64,000 nucleotides of DNA from Acytostelium subglobosum LB1. Lineage: Eukaryota > Evosea > Eumycetozoa > Acytosteliales > Acytosteliaceae. The position numbers were made by a program, and so were the translations under genes. This document shows positions 1 to 11,472 of the stretch, piece by piece. The notes beneath the pieces were generated by a model, which saw only the letters and a program-made list of their open reading frames with translations, was not told the DNA's origin and searched no databases. The stretch covers positions 993,854-1,057,853 of the forward strand of contig NW_012236523.1 of NCBI RefSeq assembly GCF_000787575.1, in the 5' to 3' direction. Numbering within the stretch: the first letter of the stretch is position 1; each line of letters opens with the position of its first letter.

Positions 1-532
1 GTTCCTCGGTCCAAATGCACAGCAACAACACATGCTACCTCCTCATTCATCACCATAAAGAGCCCGACAATGTTTGAAGTTGGTCGTTGGATACATTGGC
101 CTCCGATACCTCCTTACATCTCAAGCATGATATGTGAGACTGAGTCCCGACGAGACAGAGACAGAGAGTGAGTGAGACTTAGACAGAGATAGAGAGGAAG
201 TGAAGCGACACAACCTCTACAAGAGAGAGAGAGAAAGGCACAAGTGTCCAACTACTAGAACGAGAATATGTATATTAAATAGCATTCGACCCAATACCAA
301 TAGTTGGCAACTCATTGTTGTCATCGTTCGTTCAGTATACCTTTGTCAAACCCTTACCTTACCCTTACCCTAACCCTTACCACGCCAACCTTTTGAAAGC
401 AACTCAACTTGGCAACACACGTTCATCTCCAATGCACATTGCCTCATTACAAATGCTGCAAAACAAACACAACCCTTGACCAACATTACTTGTTGTAAAA
501 GATAGAGATTAAGTAGTAGAGTAGAGATTAGA
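1..532. other. 5' intergenic region, no gene seen
   Basis: No coding region is supported here. The stretch holds purine-rich GAGA-type simple sequence (about 150-235) and a run of CCTTAC/CCCTTA-like hexamers at about 350-381 upstream of the first gene. It probably contains the promoter and 5' leader of the B-box/Kelch gene. Confidence 0.5.
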
Positions 533-2211
533 ATGGATAATATTGACGCCAACACAGGACTGAACATCGAAGACTGTGCCATACATTCAAGGAAGGAGGA
601 GTTTATGTGCCTTTCATGTCGCAAGATGTTGTGCCCCAGTTGTGTCGGCCACGAACATCTAGAACATAGCATATTCAATGTAAACGTTGCAATTGCATCA
701 ATTGCTGTGGGCAACCGACAAGACTACAAAGAACTTTGGTGCTCGCCACGTCTAACCTATCTCTGGAAAATGCTGAGGAGCCATGCATCAGCCTACGAAA
801 CGCTGGCGTCCGCCAACCATATTATCACCGACCGTTTCAATCAAGCGATCGAAGAACTAATTAGACTAAGAGACAAGATCAAGGAGCCGGTCGACGTGCA
901 GCTCGTGCGCACTGGAGAGTCCCTCGATGAAATAATGAAGGAGTTTGTCTATATCTCGTCCATCCTCAATGCTTCGCCCGGGTCCGGATCCTACTACCAG
1001 CCCATCGCCACCGACTATGGTGCCATGTACCGATTGGCTACATCGATCATATCATGCTCAACTGTGAGTGACCTCATCAATGCCGTACTGGTGTCGCCAC
1101 AACCAGTCCAGGTCGACACCGACCCTGGTCAGAATGACTTATTGTCAATGATCAAGCATCATCTCCAAACCATGCAGTCCAAGGTCTACCAGGACGCCAT
1201 CAAGTATCCATACCGATTCGATATTTGCGCCAGTAAGCTCGACACCATCAACACCGAGATGCGCAAGCAGATCGAGTCATGCTATGAGCTGATCAACGAT
1301 GTGTATGATCGCCATGTCGTCTCATTCCGCGGAGAAGAAAGCTCGTTGTTCTCGCTGGATACAAACAAGTGGACCGAACTCAATCACAGGGCCGACCCCG
1401 AGGCACCACTAATCGAGCCCATCCGTGCATCAGCCGTATATGCTCGTGGCAACATCTATGTGTTTGGAGGCGAAGGCGAGAACAGCAACAAATACACCCG
1501 CCACTCAATCTCGTTGATTCCAAACAAAATACCCTACAGTGGCGAGATGATTGGTACTCCAGGCGGCTCACAAATCTCGGCAGTCTACGATGGCACACTA
1601 CATCTATCTCGTCGGTGGCTTGCGCAATGGCGATCCCACCGACGGCGTGTACCGCTTCGACATTGACACCCAGGAGTTTGCAACCGTTGGAGAACTTCAG
1701 AAGCCAACCGCATGGCCACTCCTCCATTACCACAACGACAACATCTATATGATTGGTGGCACAACTGCGACCAATGGACAGCACAAACAACTGCTCTCGT
1801 ACAATGTGACCAAGCCTGCGACGCATGTACTTGTATCCGATCTCTTGGTGTCACAACTGCGTGGCAGTGCCAATGCAAGCGGCAACACCAGCACTCGTAT
1901 ATACTCCAGTTGCTTCGATGGCAGTGACAACATATACATCCTCATGGATGAATCATTCATAAGGTACAGGCTGTCGAACAAGGCAGCATTGTACCTGGCA
2001 ACAGAACCAGCCATGCGTCACATGCTACACAGGACACTATTCCATCAGATGATATTTGATCAACAATCAAATAGTATAGTACATCTTGGCGGTGGCACTG
2101 GTAAGAACTATCGTTACTCTCTACAAGAAGATGCATGGACATTACTCCAAGATAACGATTACATCAATGATCGTTATGGATTTGCATCATGTTTAATAAG
2201 TAACAACAACC

Positions 2212-2253
<42 letters not shown>

Positions 2254-2258
2254 TGTAA
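533..2258 (+). CDS. B-box zinc finger and Kelch-repeat protein, apparent frameshift
   Basis: Residues about 15-43 form a B-box-type zinc finger, with Cys and His spaced C-x2-H-x7-C-x2-C-x4-C-x2-C-x2-H-x2-H. A helical linker follows, then Kelch-like blades (IYVFGGEGE, YIYLVGGLRNG, IYMIGGT). The protein ends in a poly-Asn run coded by an AAT repeat. B-box/Kelch combinations are common in dictyostelids and usually act as protein-interaction scaffolds; the partner is unknown. The reading frame changes inside a blade near 1593-1600 (GGCACACTAC). Two missing bases in an AC repeat, or one extra, would explain it, and no AT-rich intron is present. Both halves are clearly coding, so this is either a sequencing error or a recent lesion. 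Expected length is about 575 residues. Confidence 0.75.
1589..1600 (+). other. Frame change within Kelch blade
   Basis: The upstream frame reads AVYDGT and the downstream frame continues HYIYLVGG, which together give a normal Kelch strand. The join falls in a short ACAC repeat, so an assembly or sequencing indel is a live alternative to a real mutation. Confidence 0.6.
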
Positions 2259-2533
2259 TAATAAACAAATAATACAATATGTACAGCATCCACACCATCA
2301 CATACTATTTGGAACTATTCCCAATCAATCATTCACTCATTCAATCAATCAAACTTGTTAATAATGGGAACTTCGGCAAGTCAGGAACTCGTTTTTATAA
2401 TTCAATTTAAATTAATTTTTTAGACAAGGGTAGGTTGGGGTTGGGCGAGTGGAGATAGACTTGATAGAGACCAAGCATCCTTCGCATACTGTTTACGCAT
2501 CGATACATTCAGACACAGAGGATACTATACACA

Positions 2534-3213
2534 ATGTCGCTCAAGTAAGCATCGATATATCGATATCAGCTATGATAGATTGATTGACACTGTTGGATGA
2601 TTCGACGATATCAATCATCGCATTGGTCGATAGCCAACAGCAATCAATCTGTCTGTCAATCAATGACAAGTTCAATGTTCTAACATTATCATTGTACTCT
2701 TTATAGGTTACATTCAACAGGAGTCGTTTTGGGATACAGAAGGTTAGTAATCATTGATCGATATATCGAAATAACAGAACAGATGGACGATGACAGATCA
2801 GAATCGATATTATGGATTGATATGCGGATACATCGTTCCAGAACATCAGAGAAACATCAGCGAGATGAAGATTGATAGGAGACAGAAGAACAGGTATACT
2901 GATACAAGATAATCAATCAATCAATCATGATAACAATAGATCACAGGCCACCCAATACCCAAACATCTCTTTGGTCAAGATTGAGGGAGTCAACACCCGT
3001 ACCGACTCTCGCTTCTACCTTGGCAAGCGTGTTTGTCTCGCTCGTCGTGTAAAGAAGACCCCAAAGAACCCACAGGGATACAAGATCATCTGGGGTAAGG
3101 TCAGCAAGTCACACGGAAGCAGCGGTGTCGTCCAAGCTCGTTTCCCACGCAACTTGCCACCAAAGGCCATGGGTGCCAAGGTCCGTGTTATGTTGTTCCC
3201 ATCTTCCATCTAA
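2534..3213 (+). CDS. rpl35a: 60S ribosomal protein eL33 (L35A)
   Basis: Three exons, 2534-2544, 2707-2742 and 2940-3213, give 106 residues, normal for this family. After splicing, residues 1-30 read as VLGYRRSQATQYPN followed by SLVKIEGV and FYLGKR, matching the plant and animal eL33 start. The C-terminal half has IIWGKV, HGSSGVVQARF, NLPPKAMGA and a terminal LFPSSI. The first coding exon is only 11 nt. A possible extra exon around 2875-2892 was left out because skipping it gives the conserved sequence. The protein is a structural component of the large ribosomal subunit. Each of the two introns contains an ATCGATATATCGA-type palindrome. Confidence 0.95.
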
Positions 3214-3447
3214 AGTATTTAAATGGAATCTTGAAGAATAATAATAAATCCCCTGTTGTCGCGAACTTTACACTATAATCACAATCCATTCCTATTTGGA
3301 TATTGAATGAATGGATGTATGAATCATAGACAACCTCTTGAGTCATAAATAACCAGCTCAGTATGGTTGGTAGTTTGTTGTTTCCATCTATCCAGGGTCC
3401 ATGGTAATTAATTGTCCAAAGACAATGTCCACCATTGGATGAATGAA

Positions 3448-3572
3448 AGGGTGTTGTCGCAACAAGGAGTCGAGCAACAACAAAGCTTGACTTTAGTTGC
3501 TGAGTCACTGGCATGCCCACACTCGTGTGTTCATTCATTAATTCAACACTTCTCTCTCATTCATCACACCCT
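3448..3572 (-). ncRNA. Candidate DUSE-driven small non-coding RNA
   Basis: The two ends of this 125-nt minus-strand segment can pair as AGGGTGT with ACACCCT. A C-box-like GTGATGA sits just inside the 5' end, and an AGCAAC/GTTGCT helix can form inside. A perfect DUSE-like element lies at the right upstream distance. I see no box D near the 3' stem, so it is not a standard box C/D snoRNA, and it lacks the class I motif CCTTACAGCAA. It is offered as a candidate only; the ends are guesses from the pairing. Confidence 0.25.
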
Positions 3573-3639
3573 CTTGTTTGATTTAATATTATTTTTTATT
3601 TTTGAATCAGTCAGGGTATCATTTTGACCTCCCTCTGGT

Positions 3640-3648
3640 TTGTGGGAT
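3640..3648 (-). promoter_or_regulatory. DUSE-like small-RNA promoter element
   Basis: On the minus strand this reads ATCCCACAA, an exact match to the dictyostelid DUSE consensus AWCCCAYAA as I recall it from D. discoideum snRNA, snoRNA and class I RNA genes. An AT-rich TATA-like stretch lies about 35-60 nt downstream, with a structured candidate transcript starting about 68 nt away. That spacing agrees with known DUSE promoters. A 9-mer match could occur by chance. Confidence 0.35.
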
Positions 3649-3835
3649 GTTCATCATACTCTTCATCAACATCACACCCTTACTACTCTCCCTCTCCTGA
3701 CTCAACCCAACACCTCATTCATTCATTCAATCATCCATTCATACTTTAGTTATCATCATACTCATTCATTCATTCATTTGTTGTTATATTAATATACTTT
3801 ATATATATATATATAGAGATCATTCCTTTTTAAGA

Positions 3836-6800
3836 ATGTCAAAGTTAAAGGAGATTCAGAATCAGGCGACATTCGCTTGGAGTCCATTGGTGGATCGTGC
3901 TGACTTGATTGCAGCTGGAACTGTCACTGGTACGATTGGTGCAGACTTTGATACAACATCCAAGATTGAGTTGTACTCGATGGATATCACCAATGCCTCA
4001 CCACAGATGACTCTAAAGGGTTCGGTCAGCGCTCCAAACAGATTCAACAAGATCGTTTGGTTGCCTGCCCATGCCGACCAGACCAATGGCCTAATCATTG
4101 GTGGTATGGAGAGTGGTGCTATTAGTATTTGGAATCCATCAAAGATATTGGAGTAAGCATTGATTGATTGATTGATCGATTGATTGATCACACCAGGATC
4201 TGACACATTCACAACTTACCAACCAACAGAGGATCAGATGACGCACTGATTGGAACTGGACAGAAGCATAATGGACCAGTACAAGCATTGGACTTTAACA
4301 TTTACCAACCAAACTTGATTGCTTCAGGAGGTTCTGATTCAGAGGTATGATCACTCAGTCATTCAATCAATCGATCACTTGATCACTCAATCGATCAATC
4401 GACTAACTCACCAATCCAATCAATCATATAGTTGTTCATTTGGGATTTGTCCAATCCATCATCGCCATCAGCATATACACCAGGCACCAAGGTTGCCAAC
4501 GCCAGCGACATCACCTCAATCTCATGGAACAGAAAGGTTCAACATGTAAGTTGATCAATCATCACACAGAAACACTTGAACCGAATGATTGACTGACTGA
4601 CTGACTGATTGAAATTCTAGATTATTGCCACAGGATGTTACAATGGTACAACAGTGGTTTGGGATTTGAAGGCAAAGAAGTCGATCATCAACTTCACCGA
4701 CAGAAATAGAAAGTGCAAAACTAGATCATTGCTCTGGAATCCAAACGAGGCCACTAGCATCGTCACAGCGTCAGAGGACGACGACTACCCCGTCATCCAG
4801 ACATGGGATCTCAGAAACAATACTGCACCCCTCAAGACTTTGGAGGGCCACCGTCGTGGCATCTGGGGCATGTCATGGTGTCCAAGCGACAGCAGCCTAT
4901 TGCTGTCCACTGGCAAGGACAACCGCACCCTTTGCTGGAACATCGACAAGGGTGAGATGCTGTGCGAGATCGAGTCGACTGGCGATGCTTCCACATGGAG
5001 CTTCGACGTCCAGTGGTCGCCACGCATCCCTGCCGTCTTTGCCACATCGTCATTCGGTGGAAACATCAACGCCTACTCGATGCAGGACGTCAGCGCCCGC
5101 AACGTTCAAGCGAGCGCCAACTCGCTCGGAGTCGTCGAGCCCCAGGCCGCACCAGTCTTTAAGCACACCCCATCCTGGTTGCGCCGTCCCGTCGGTGCCG
5201 CCTTTGGCTTTGGTGGCAAGATCGCAGTGTTTGGCCGCAAGAAGCCAACTGCCGGAGGCAGTCCACAGGTTGGCGCTTCGACCCCAGTGGCCGGCCAGCG
5301 CGTCATCCGCATCTCCAAGGTGGTGACCGATGTCGACCTGCAACAGAGAACACAGCGTCTGGAGAGTGTGTTGAAGACACGCGAGTACGAGCAGTTCTGT
5401 GACGAGAAGATTGCTGCATCGTCCACACCAGAGGAGCGCGCTACTTGGGGCTTCCTCAAGGTGCTCTTTGACGAGTCCAGCAGGAAGAAGATCCTCAACT
5501 ATCTTGGCCACGACGTCGAGACCACCAAGCAGGAGCTCCAATCATTCCTTAAGACTCTGCCAGAGCTCAAGCTCACTGGAGACAAGCAGCAACCAAAGCA
5601 GGAGCAGGAGCAGCCACAACAAGATGGCGACCAACAACAGCAACAGGAGGGCGCCGAGACGACAGAGACATCCAATGGTGAGAAGAAGGACGTATTCAAT
5701 CTGTTCAAGTCCTCTACAGATGAGTTCCCATCAGACTTTGTCAAGACACTTAATGTGACACCAATCGAGTTCCCTGCTGAGGGTGACGAGAAGCAGATCA
5801 CCAAGTCACTGCTAATTGGCGACTTTTCGACGGCGGTCGAGTGCTGCCTGCGTCTGGGACGCATGGCTGACGCACTGATTCTGGCGTCGTGCGGCAGCAC
5901 CGAGCTCTGGAAGAAGACACAGCAGGCCTACTTTGAGATTGAGCAGCGCGCATTCACCCGCGTGCTTAGCTGCATTGCCCGCGAGGACTTTGCCACACTT
6001 GTGCAGACCACCGATCTGAAGGACTGGCGCTCAACCCTGTCGGTGCTGTGCACCTACGGCACTGAGGAGAACTTTAAGTCTCTGGCCGGCGTGCTGGGAG
6101 ACCGTCTGGACGCCGCCAACGACACAGAGGGCGCCACACTCTGCTACATCTGTGCCTGCGACATTGACAAGACCGTCAACATCTGGACGCGCTCGCAACA
6201 CGGCAAGGAGTCGAACAACCGCGACCTCTTAAACCTCATCGAAAAGGTGTCCATCTTTAGAAGCGCTACCAACTCGATCACACTCTCCAACGACACCTTG
6301 GCAACCAAGTACTCGAGATACGCCGAGATCCTGGCGTCGCAGGGCGACCTGTCCGACTCGTTGCGTTACCTCTCTGCACTCAGCTCGTCGCACCCAACCA
6401 CCGATGTGTCTGGTGCCGTTCTCCTGGACCGTGTCTATCGCTCGGCCACAAACGTCCAAGGCATTGCACAGCCACAATTCCCCTTCCAGGTGGTCCCAGT
6501 CTATCCCTCTGGCGGCGCACCAAGACCACAACAGGTACCACAACAGAACATTCAGAACCAAGGTCAATTTGGTCAGCATCCACCACACCCACAACAACAG
6601 CAGTTCAACAAGCCTCCAGCCTTTGGCAACCAACCACCAATGCCTTTCGTTGGACATCAACCACAGACACACAACTTCAACCCTTCACTGCCAGGCGTCA
6701 ATCACATGCCACCCCAGCCAATGGCTCACCAACAACAACCAGTCCATCCCATTACACACCATGTACCACCACCTCCCACATCTCACAACGTCGCTCCGCC

Positions 6801-7614
6801 ATCAATGCACTCTGTTCCACCACCACAACACCAGCCACATGTCCAGCCACCACAAACATCGCACGTCCATCCACCAATGACCCACAACGTGCCTCCATCA
6901 GTCGGTGGCATGCCCCCAATGCCAACTGCACCAACCACCAATCAGTTCATGAACCCAACTCCACCACTCATGTCGCAGCATCCAACAGCACCACCTCCCA
7001 TGATGGGCGGCGGCCAGTTTGCCGCGCCACCTCCATCGATGGGCCACGTCGGACACCCACCAATGACAACGAACCAGGTCGTCCCACCATCGCAACAAAT
7101 GCCACCATCACCCGTCCACGCTGTGCCACCTCCCCACTCACCACCCCAAGCATCCACTCCACCTCCCCCAGTTTCCGCCGTGGCGCCACTCAGTGCTGCC
7201 AGACCCGGTGGCGAGGCTTTCCCACAGCCACCACCCAAGCCCAACGTGCACAACATCCAGGCCACCAACCTGGAGCCAGCAGTCGCTGCAGATATGACCG
7301 CCAAGATTACCCAGCTGACCGACTTGCTCAACTCGTCACTGCAGAACCTCTTGAGTCGTGGCGCCAACAAGCAGAAATGGGAGGATGCCAGCAAGCGTGT
7401 GCAGACACTCATTGCCAAGATGGCCAAGAACGAGCTGTCGCCACTGGCCATCCAGGCGTTGGAGGGCGTGATCATCTCGATCTCCCAGGGCGAGTTCAGC
7501 ACGGCCAGCAACAAATACATACAGATTACATCGACATCCTACTGGAACGAGATCGGATCACAGGCAATGGTTGGACTGAAGCGTATCATCGATTTGGGCA
7601 TGAAGCCAAACTAA
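3836..7614 (+). CDS. sec31: COPII coat protein Sec31
   Basis: Four exons (3836-4152, 4230-4344, 4432-4545, 4621-7614) give about 1179 residues, the usual Sec31 size. Residues 1 to about 340 are WD40 repeats (FAWSP at the start, then VWDLKAKKS, TGKDNRTLCWNI). An alpha-solenoid ACE1 region follows, interrupted by a Gln-rich stretch near 510-540. A long Pro/Gln/His-rich segment spans about 800-1060, and a helical C-terminal domain ends in GLKRIIDLGMKPN. Sec31 with Sec13 forms the outer cage of COPII vesicles leaving the endoplasmic reticulum, and its Pro-rich part contacts Sec23 and Sar1. Introns are short and carry CAAT/GATT tetranucleotide repeats. The frame is intact. Confidence 0.95.
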
Positions 7615-7889
7615 AGTAATTGATTGATCGATCTACACACAACTCCCATATTCCGATGTCGACACAAACACTCCCTCAACAACCTCCAACTCAATCATCA
7701 CAGACCCATCCATCCATCATCAACATTTAACTCAATAAACCAAATAATAATAATAGTTATAAACTAAAGTTTAATTATACATGGAACTAATTTGGATTGA
7801 ATTGGGTTGGATTGGATTACATTGATTGATTGATTGATTGAATGTACAGTGTTGGTACAACATGATGGTCGAGGTCAGGAGGTAGAGAC

Positions 7890-8413
7890 TTATATGATCT
7901 CAATGTTCCTGATCCAGATCTGAGCAGGCTCACTCAACTTGGCAATGTAACCAAAAGTACAATTCTGACCAGATAATAGAGAGCTTTGATATGATGGGAA
8001 TGAGATACCCTTCTCACCTTGCTTGGCTCCCCACAATTGAGTTTGATATGGCTTAAGTTGAGAATCATCGACCATAATATCATTCAAAAGAGCAGATCCA
8101 ACATTAGTAACAACCACCTCGACTCTAACATAGTCTGTTCCTTCCTGGTTCCAACTATTTGTTACATATTGATCCATAATAATTCTATCAACAACAGATT
8201 CTAGAAATTAAAAATAATTATTAATAATTATATTATTAATTTATGATTGATGATTGATCCAGGATAGTACTTACCACTACACAGGTAGTATGGACGCAAG
8301 GGAGTGAGGAAACAGGTCCAGTATATTCCACATACAAGTGGTCCACAAGTAAAGTAAGCTGTGGAAACAGACATTAACGTAGCCAAAAGCACTAGAGTAA
8401 TTATTATCTTCAT
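7890..8413 (-). CDS. Small secreted CBM49-type cellulose-binding protein
   Basis: Two exons on the minus strand (8275-8413 and 7890-8200, intron 74 nt) give 149 residues. The N-terminus is a clear signal peptide (hydrophobic core ITLVLLATLMSVSTA). A short Cys-containing segment is followed by a single domain of about 95 residues with NSWNQEGTDYVRVEVVVTN, QLWGAKQ, ISFPSY and GQNCTFGYIA. This pattern is that of CBM49 in plant endoglucanases and dictyostelid cellulose-binding proteins. Such proteins go to the cellulose-containing stalk, spore coat or slime sheath. There is no catalytic domain, so a structural or matrix role is inferred. Confidence 0.8.
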
Positions 8414-9811
8414 TATTATTATTATTATTAATAGTATACAATATTTGTTATATTATTCAATTAATCAAACAAAACAAACCAAGTATAAATAGTGATTTGG
8501 AGTTGATTTATGATCCAAGGTAGCTTTGTAGACTCAACAAAACATGTTTAAATTAGTTGTAACACCTAATAATCAATGGGATCATCAACTCTAACACCAT
8601 CAGCATCATCAGTATCACCATCATCAACACCAATGGTCATTGTGATTGAATGAATTGTAATAAATTTAATTATATAATTGACAACGGACTCTCACTGATC
8701 TGGCACCACAGGGTTACGCATCCATCTGATCATTGACCAAACATGTCCATCATCAACCAGCAGGCTCGGCTGAAAGTTGGAATATATATATAATTATGGG
8801 TCTGGACATCAAGTTTGAATATATATATATATAATTCAATCTCCAAATAGCAACAACAACAACATCAACAGGATCAGATTGTTGAGCTCAAGACGTCAGA
8901 CATACCCCACCAATCTGGTATCAATGCCTGTCGAATGTTAACATTCAATCACTAATTATGGACGTCCAGTATACATTCACGATGTAACTCATGAACAGTT
9001 AACCTGAACACGTGTGCCCATCGTCCACCACATATGATCATTGACATTCGCAGGACGATAACCACATCGAAGCAACTGGCAATATGATTGTGAGGTGTGT
9101 GTTGTGTGTGTGTGTGTGTGTGATATATGTTTGATTGTGGAATGGGTGTTTGATTGTGATTGATCGTTGATGGTATTGTCATTCTCCAATATCAATCAAT
9201 GAGAATGACGAGACGAGTGAAAGAAGAGAAACAAATTAATTAATTGATATCCAAATTGACAACAAGAAATAGAATTCTTGATTAGAATGAAATTGCCTAT
9301 TATCCACGTCATTCACAAGCTCATGAAGGGAGAGAGTGAACATCAGTTCGCTTCTGAAGCAAGTTTGAAAGAGAGGCGAATAGTTCTAATGTAATGTCGC
9401 ATTATCCAATCATTGAATGACCTTCGCTTCCTTGTTGTTTGTTTAAACAAACTATTCTGTCTTCGTACGTAGGCATACGAATAATAATAATAGAATGGTG
9501 ATGAAAGTGAAGAGAAGGTGAATGTGAGCGATGCTTCTGAATCCCATTCGAACCACACTAATTCGCTGCTCGAAGGTGAAATGGAATGATTCGTGACGTT
9601 TGTTGGGGGGGATGCGCGAATGCTTTTGCAAAAAAGAAAAGATCGACAAGAGAACATGAGGAATGATCATGGGTTTCAATTTGATCGATTGTCTCAATCT
9701 CCAAAGGATTTAAAAGGATGAACTCAAAGTCATTATCAATCATCATAATAATCACAACAATCTAAAGATATAATCTTATAATCAATCAATCAAATATACA
9801 CTAATACTAAA
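8414..9811. other. Long intergenic region with simple repeats
   Basis: No protein gene is supported; open frames here are short and low in coding character. Features seen are two near-identical blocks of GAATATATATATATAATT type at about 8781-8835, a TG dinucleotide run at about 9095-9121, a rather GC-balanced stretch at 9300-9660, and a TATA-like ATTTAAAAGG about 105 bp before the GST start. The region probably holds the divergent promoters of the CBM49 and GST genes. Confidence 0.5.
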
Positions 9812-10478
9812 ATGACCAAGCCAACTTTGACTTATGTATGTTCTCCTCCTCCACCCATCCATTCAATCAATTAATCAATCACAAACTAACATTCACCAAA
9901 CATTAATATAGTTCAACGGAAGAGGACTCGGAGAGGTTACCAGACTTATTCTCACATTTGTGAATGTCGAGTTCAATGATGTTAGAGTTGATAAGATCCC
10001 AGACGAGTTGAAGGCTACTCTGCCATTCGGTCAATTGCCACTTTTCGAGGATGGAATCGTCAGATTGGCCCAGTCCTCATCAATTGCTAGATACGTTGCC
10101 AACAAGCACAACTTTGCTGGTGCCAACGCCGCCGAGAAGGCCTTGGCCGACAGCTTTGTCGACAGTGCCTCTGATGTCATTACCCCATACAGAAACGCCA
10201 CTGATGATGCCAAGAAGGAGAAGTTCAGAACTGAGACCCTGCCAAAGTTCCTCGCCATCTGGGAGAAGACATTGACTGCCAATGGTGGAAAGCACTTTGT
10301 TGGCGCCAACTACACATGGGCTGATGTTGCCATCTACAACGCACTTTACGTCCTCTCGATCAATGGTTATGAAGATGTCATCAAGAGTCACACCACTGTC
10401 CAAGGTTTCAGCGCTGCCTTCGAGGCTGTCCCACAGATTGCTGCCTACCTAAAGGTTCGTCCAGCTTCCCAGTTCTAA
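9812..10478 (+). CDS. Glutathione S-transferase, sigma-like class
   Basis: Exons 9812-9835 and 9912-10478 encode 196 residues. The first exon codes only eight residues and ends on a Tyr (MTKPTLTY), placed like the catalytic Tyr8 of sigma and alpha class GSTs. Exon 2 begins FNGRGLGE. The thioredoxin-like half has FGQLPLFEDG and LAQSSSIARYVA, the glutathione-site segment. The all-helical half has NYTWADVAIYNAL, the N-capping motif. The enzyme conjugates glutathione to electrophiles, or acts as a prostaglandin-synthase-like isomerase, in the cytosol. The length is normal and the gene looks intact. Confidence 0.9.
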
Positions 10479-10925
10479 AGAGTTGCACTTTTACATCTCT
10501 CCATGTGATATATAATAAATAAATAATAATATATTTTAAATTACATCTTACTCGAGTTAATAAAGCAGGGTATATGAAAGAATGTATCACCTACCAAAGT
10601 ATATTTAGGTGATATCTTTGGGTAAACTTTTGACTTAGGTTGTTGTTATTCTGTCTGGACAACCAATGTATCTTGGAAAGGGCAAGAGTAATTCCCTATG
10701 GGAATGACCAAGGTGCTAATTACTTTAATTGGTGAGCACTTTGGACCCAAACCAATATATCTATTGTCTAAGGCTATCAAGGTTAATTTGTATTATGTGA
10801 GGAATAAAGTTGTAGGCTTTAAAATTATTTTCTTTAAAACCTACCCTCCGGATGGTATCTAAAATTGTTTTGGTTAAAAATATTTTCGACATAAAACCGT
10901 TGAATAAAATTTTTATTTCACAGTT
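10479..10925. other. Non-repetitive spacer upstream of tRNA-Lys
   Basis: No protein gene is seen. Unlike most spacers here, it lacks CAAT/ATTC tetranucleotide repeats and looks like unique sequence. A hairpin with a 9-bp stem (TATCACCTA at 10585-10593, TAGGTGATA at 10606-10614) lies near the GST 3' end. The flanks of dictyostelid tRNA genes are known landing sites for retrotransposons, but I see no coding remnant here. Confidence 0.4.
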
Positions 10926-10998
10926 GCCCGGATAGCTCAGTCGGTAGAGCGCACGGCTCTTAACCGTGTGGTCGGGGGTTCGAGCCCCCCTTTGGGCG
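10926..10998 (+). tRNA. tRNA-Lys (anticodon CUU)
   Basis: The 73-nt gene folds as a full cloverleaf. The acceptor GCCCGGA pairs with TTTGGGC (two G-T pairs), the D stem is GCTC/GAGC, and the anticodon stem CACGG/CCGTG carries the loop CTCTTAA. The T arm is GGGGG-TTCGAGC-CCCCC and the discriminator base is G. Positions 34-36 of the loop give CTT, which reads AAG (Lys). Internal A box (TAGCTCAGTCGG) and B box (GGTTCGAGCCC) are present. A T-rich tract just downstream can end Pol III transcription. No intron and no encoded CCA. Confidence 0.97.
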
Positions 10999-11472
10999 TA
11001 ACTTTTATTTTAGCCTTTAAAGTTTTTTTATGCTCTTTTGCCCAACTTGTAGGTACCGTTTACAATTGATAATATCATTTTTATTGAACAATATTAGTAT
11101 TGCTATATAGTCTGGAAAAGAGTCTATCTTTTAATATTATTTTTATTTCTCAAACTATAAATTAGTTATCCTAAATAATATGTACAAATTGATTGATTAT
11201 TATTACTTTTCCTCAAAAAATACAATCTTTTTGACATCATTACAAGATTATATTGTCGATCAAACTATGTTGTCCGGTTGATGTTTGAGACAAGAGAATA
11301 AAGCCACTCACTGAGTCTTTTAACAAACTACTTAACCAAGTGTCATTCAATCATTAATCATTTAATTAAAAAGTCGACTTGAACATAAAAACGAACGACA
11401 AAAATTTCAATCCCCATTCGTCTAATCAATCACCTTCGTCTTTAAAAACAAATAGATAGATATACAAAGAAG
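10999..11472. other. Spacer between tRNA-Lys and DDX49
   Basis: AT-rich sequence with T runs right after the tRNA gene (about 11003-11030), consistent with Pol III termination. No open reading frame, repeat family or further RNA gene could be supported. The last 150 bases probably hold the helicase promoter and leader. Confidence 0.45.

Larger units (their letters stand above)
3214..3835. other. Intergenic region between eL33 and Sec31
   Basis: No protein gene is supported. The middle (about 3270-3580) is less AT-biased than a typical spacer here and contains the candidate non-coding RNA annotated separately on the minus strand. The right part has ATTC tetranucleotide repeats and a TATA-rich block just before the Sec31 start. 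Confidence 0.5.

Noticed and set aside
2875-2892. Extra 18-nt exon in eL33 between exons 2 and 3
   Set aside because: It splices in frame but breaks the conserved YRRSQATQYPN segment; skipping it matches known eL33 sequences.
8690-8805. Second DUSE-like element (8 of 9) with a GTTGATGATGG motif downstream on the minus strand
   Set aside because: The element is imperfect, a TATA run directly abuts it instead of lying near -30, and no closing stem or box D was found.
9343-9755. Overlapping minus-strand open frames of 65-104 residues
   Set aside because: Three frames are open at once and none has coding bias, a splice partner or a known motif.
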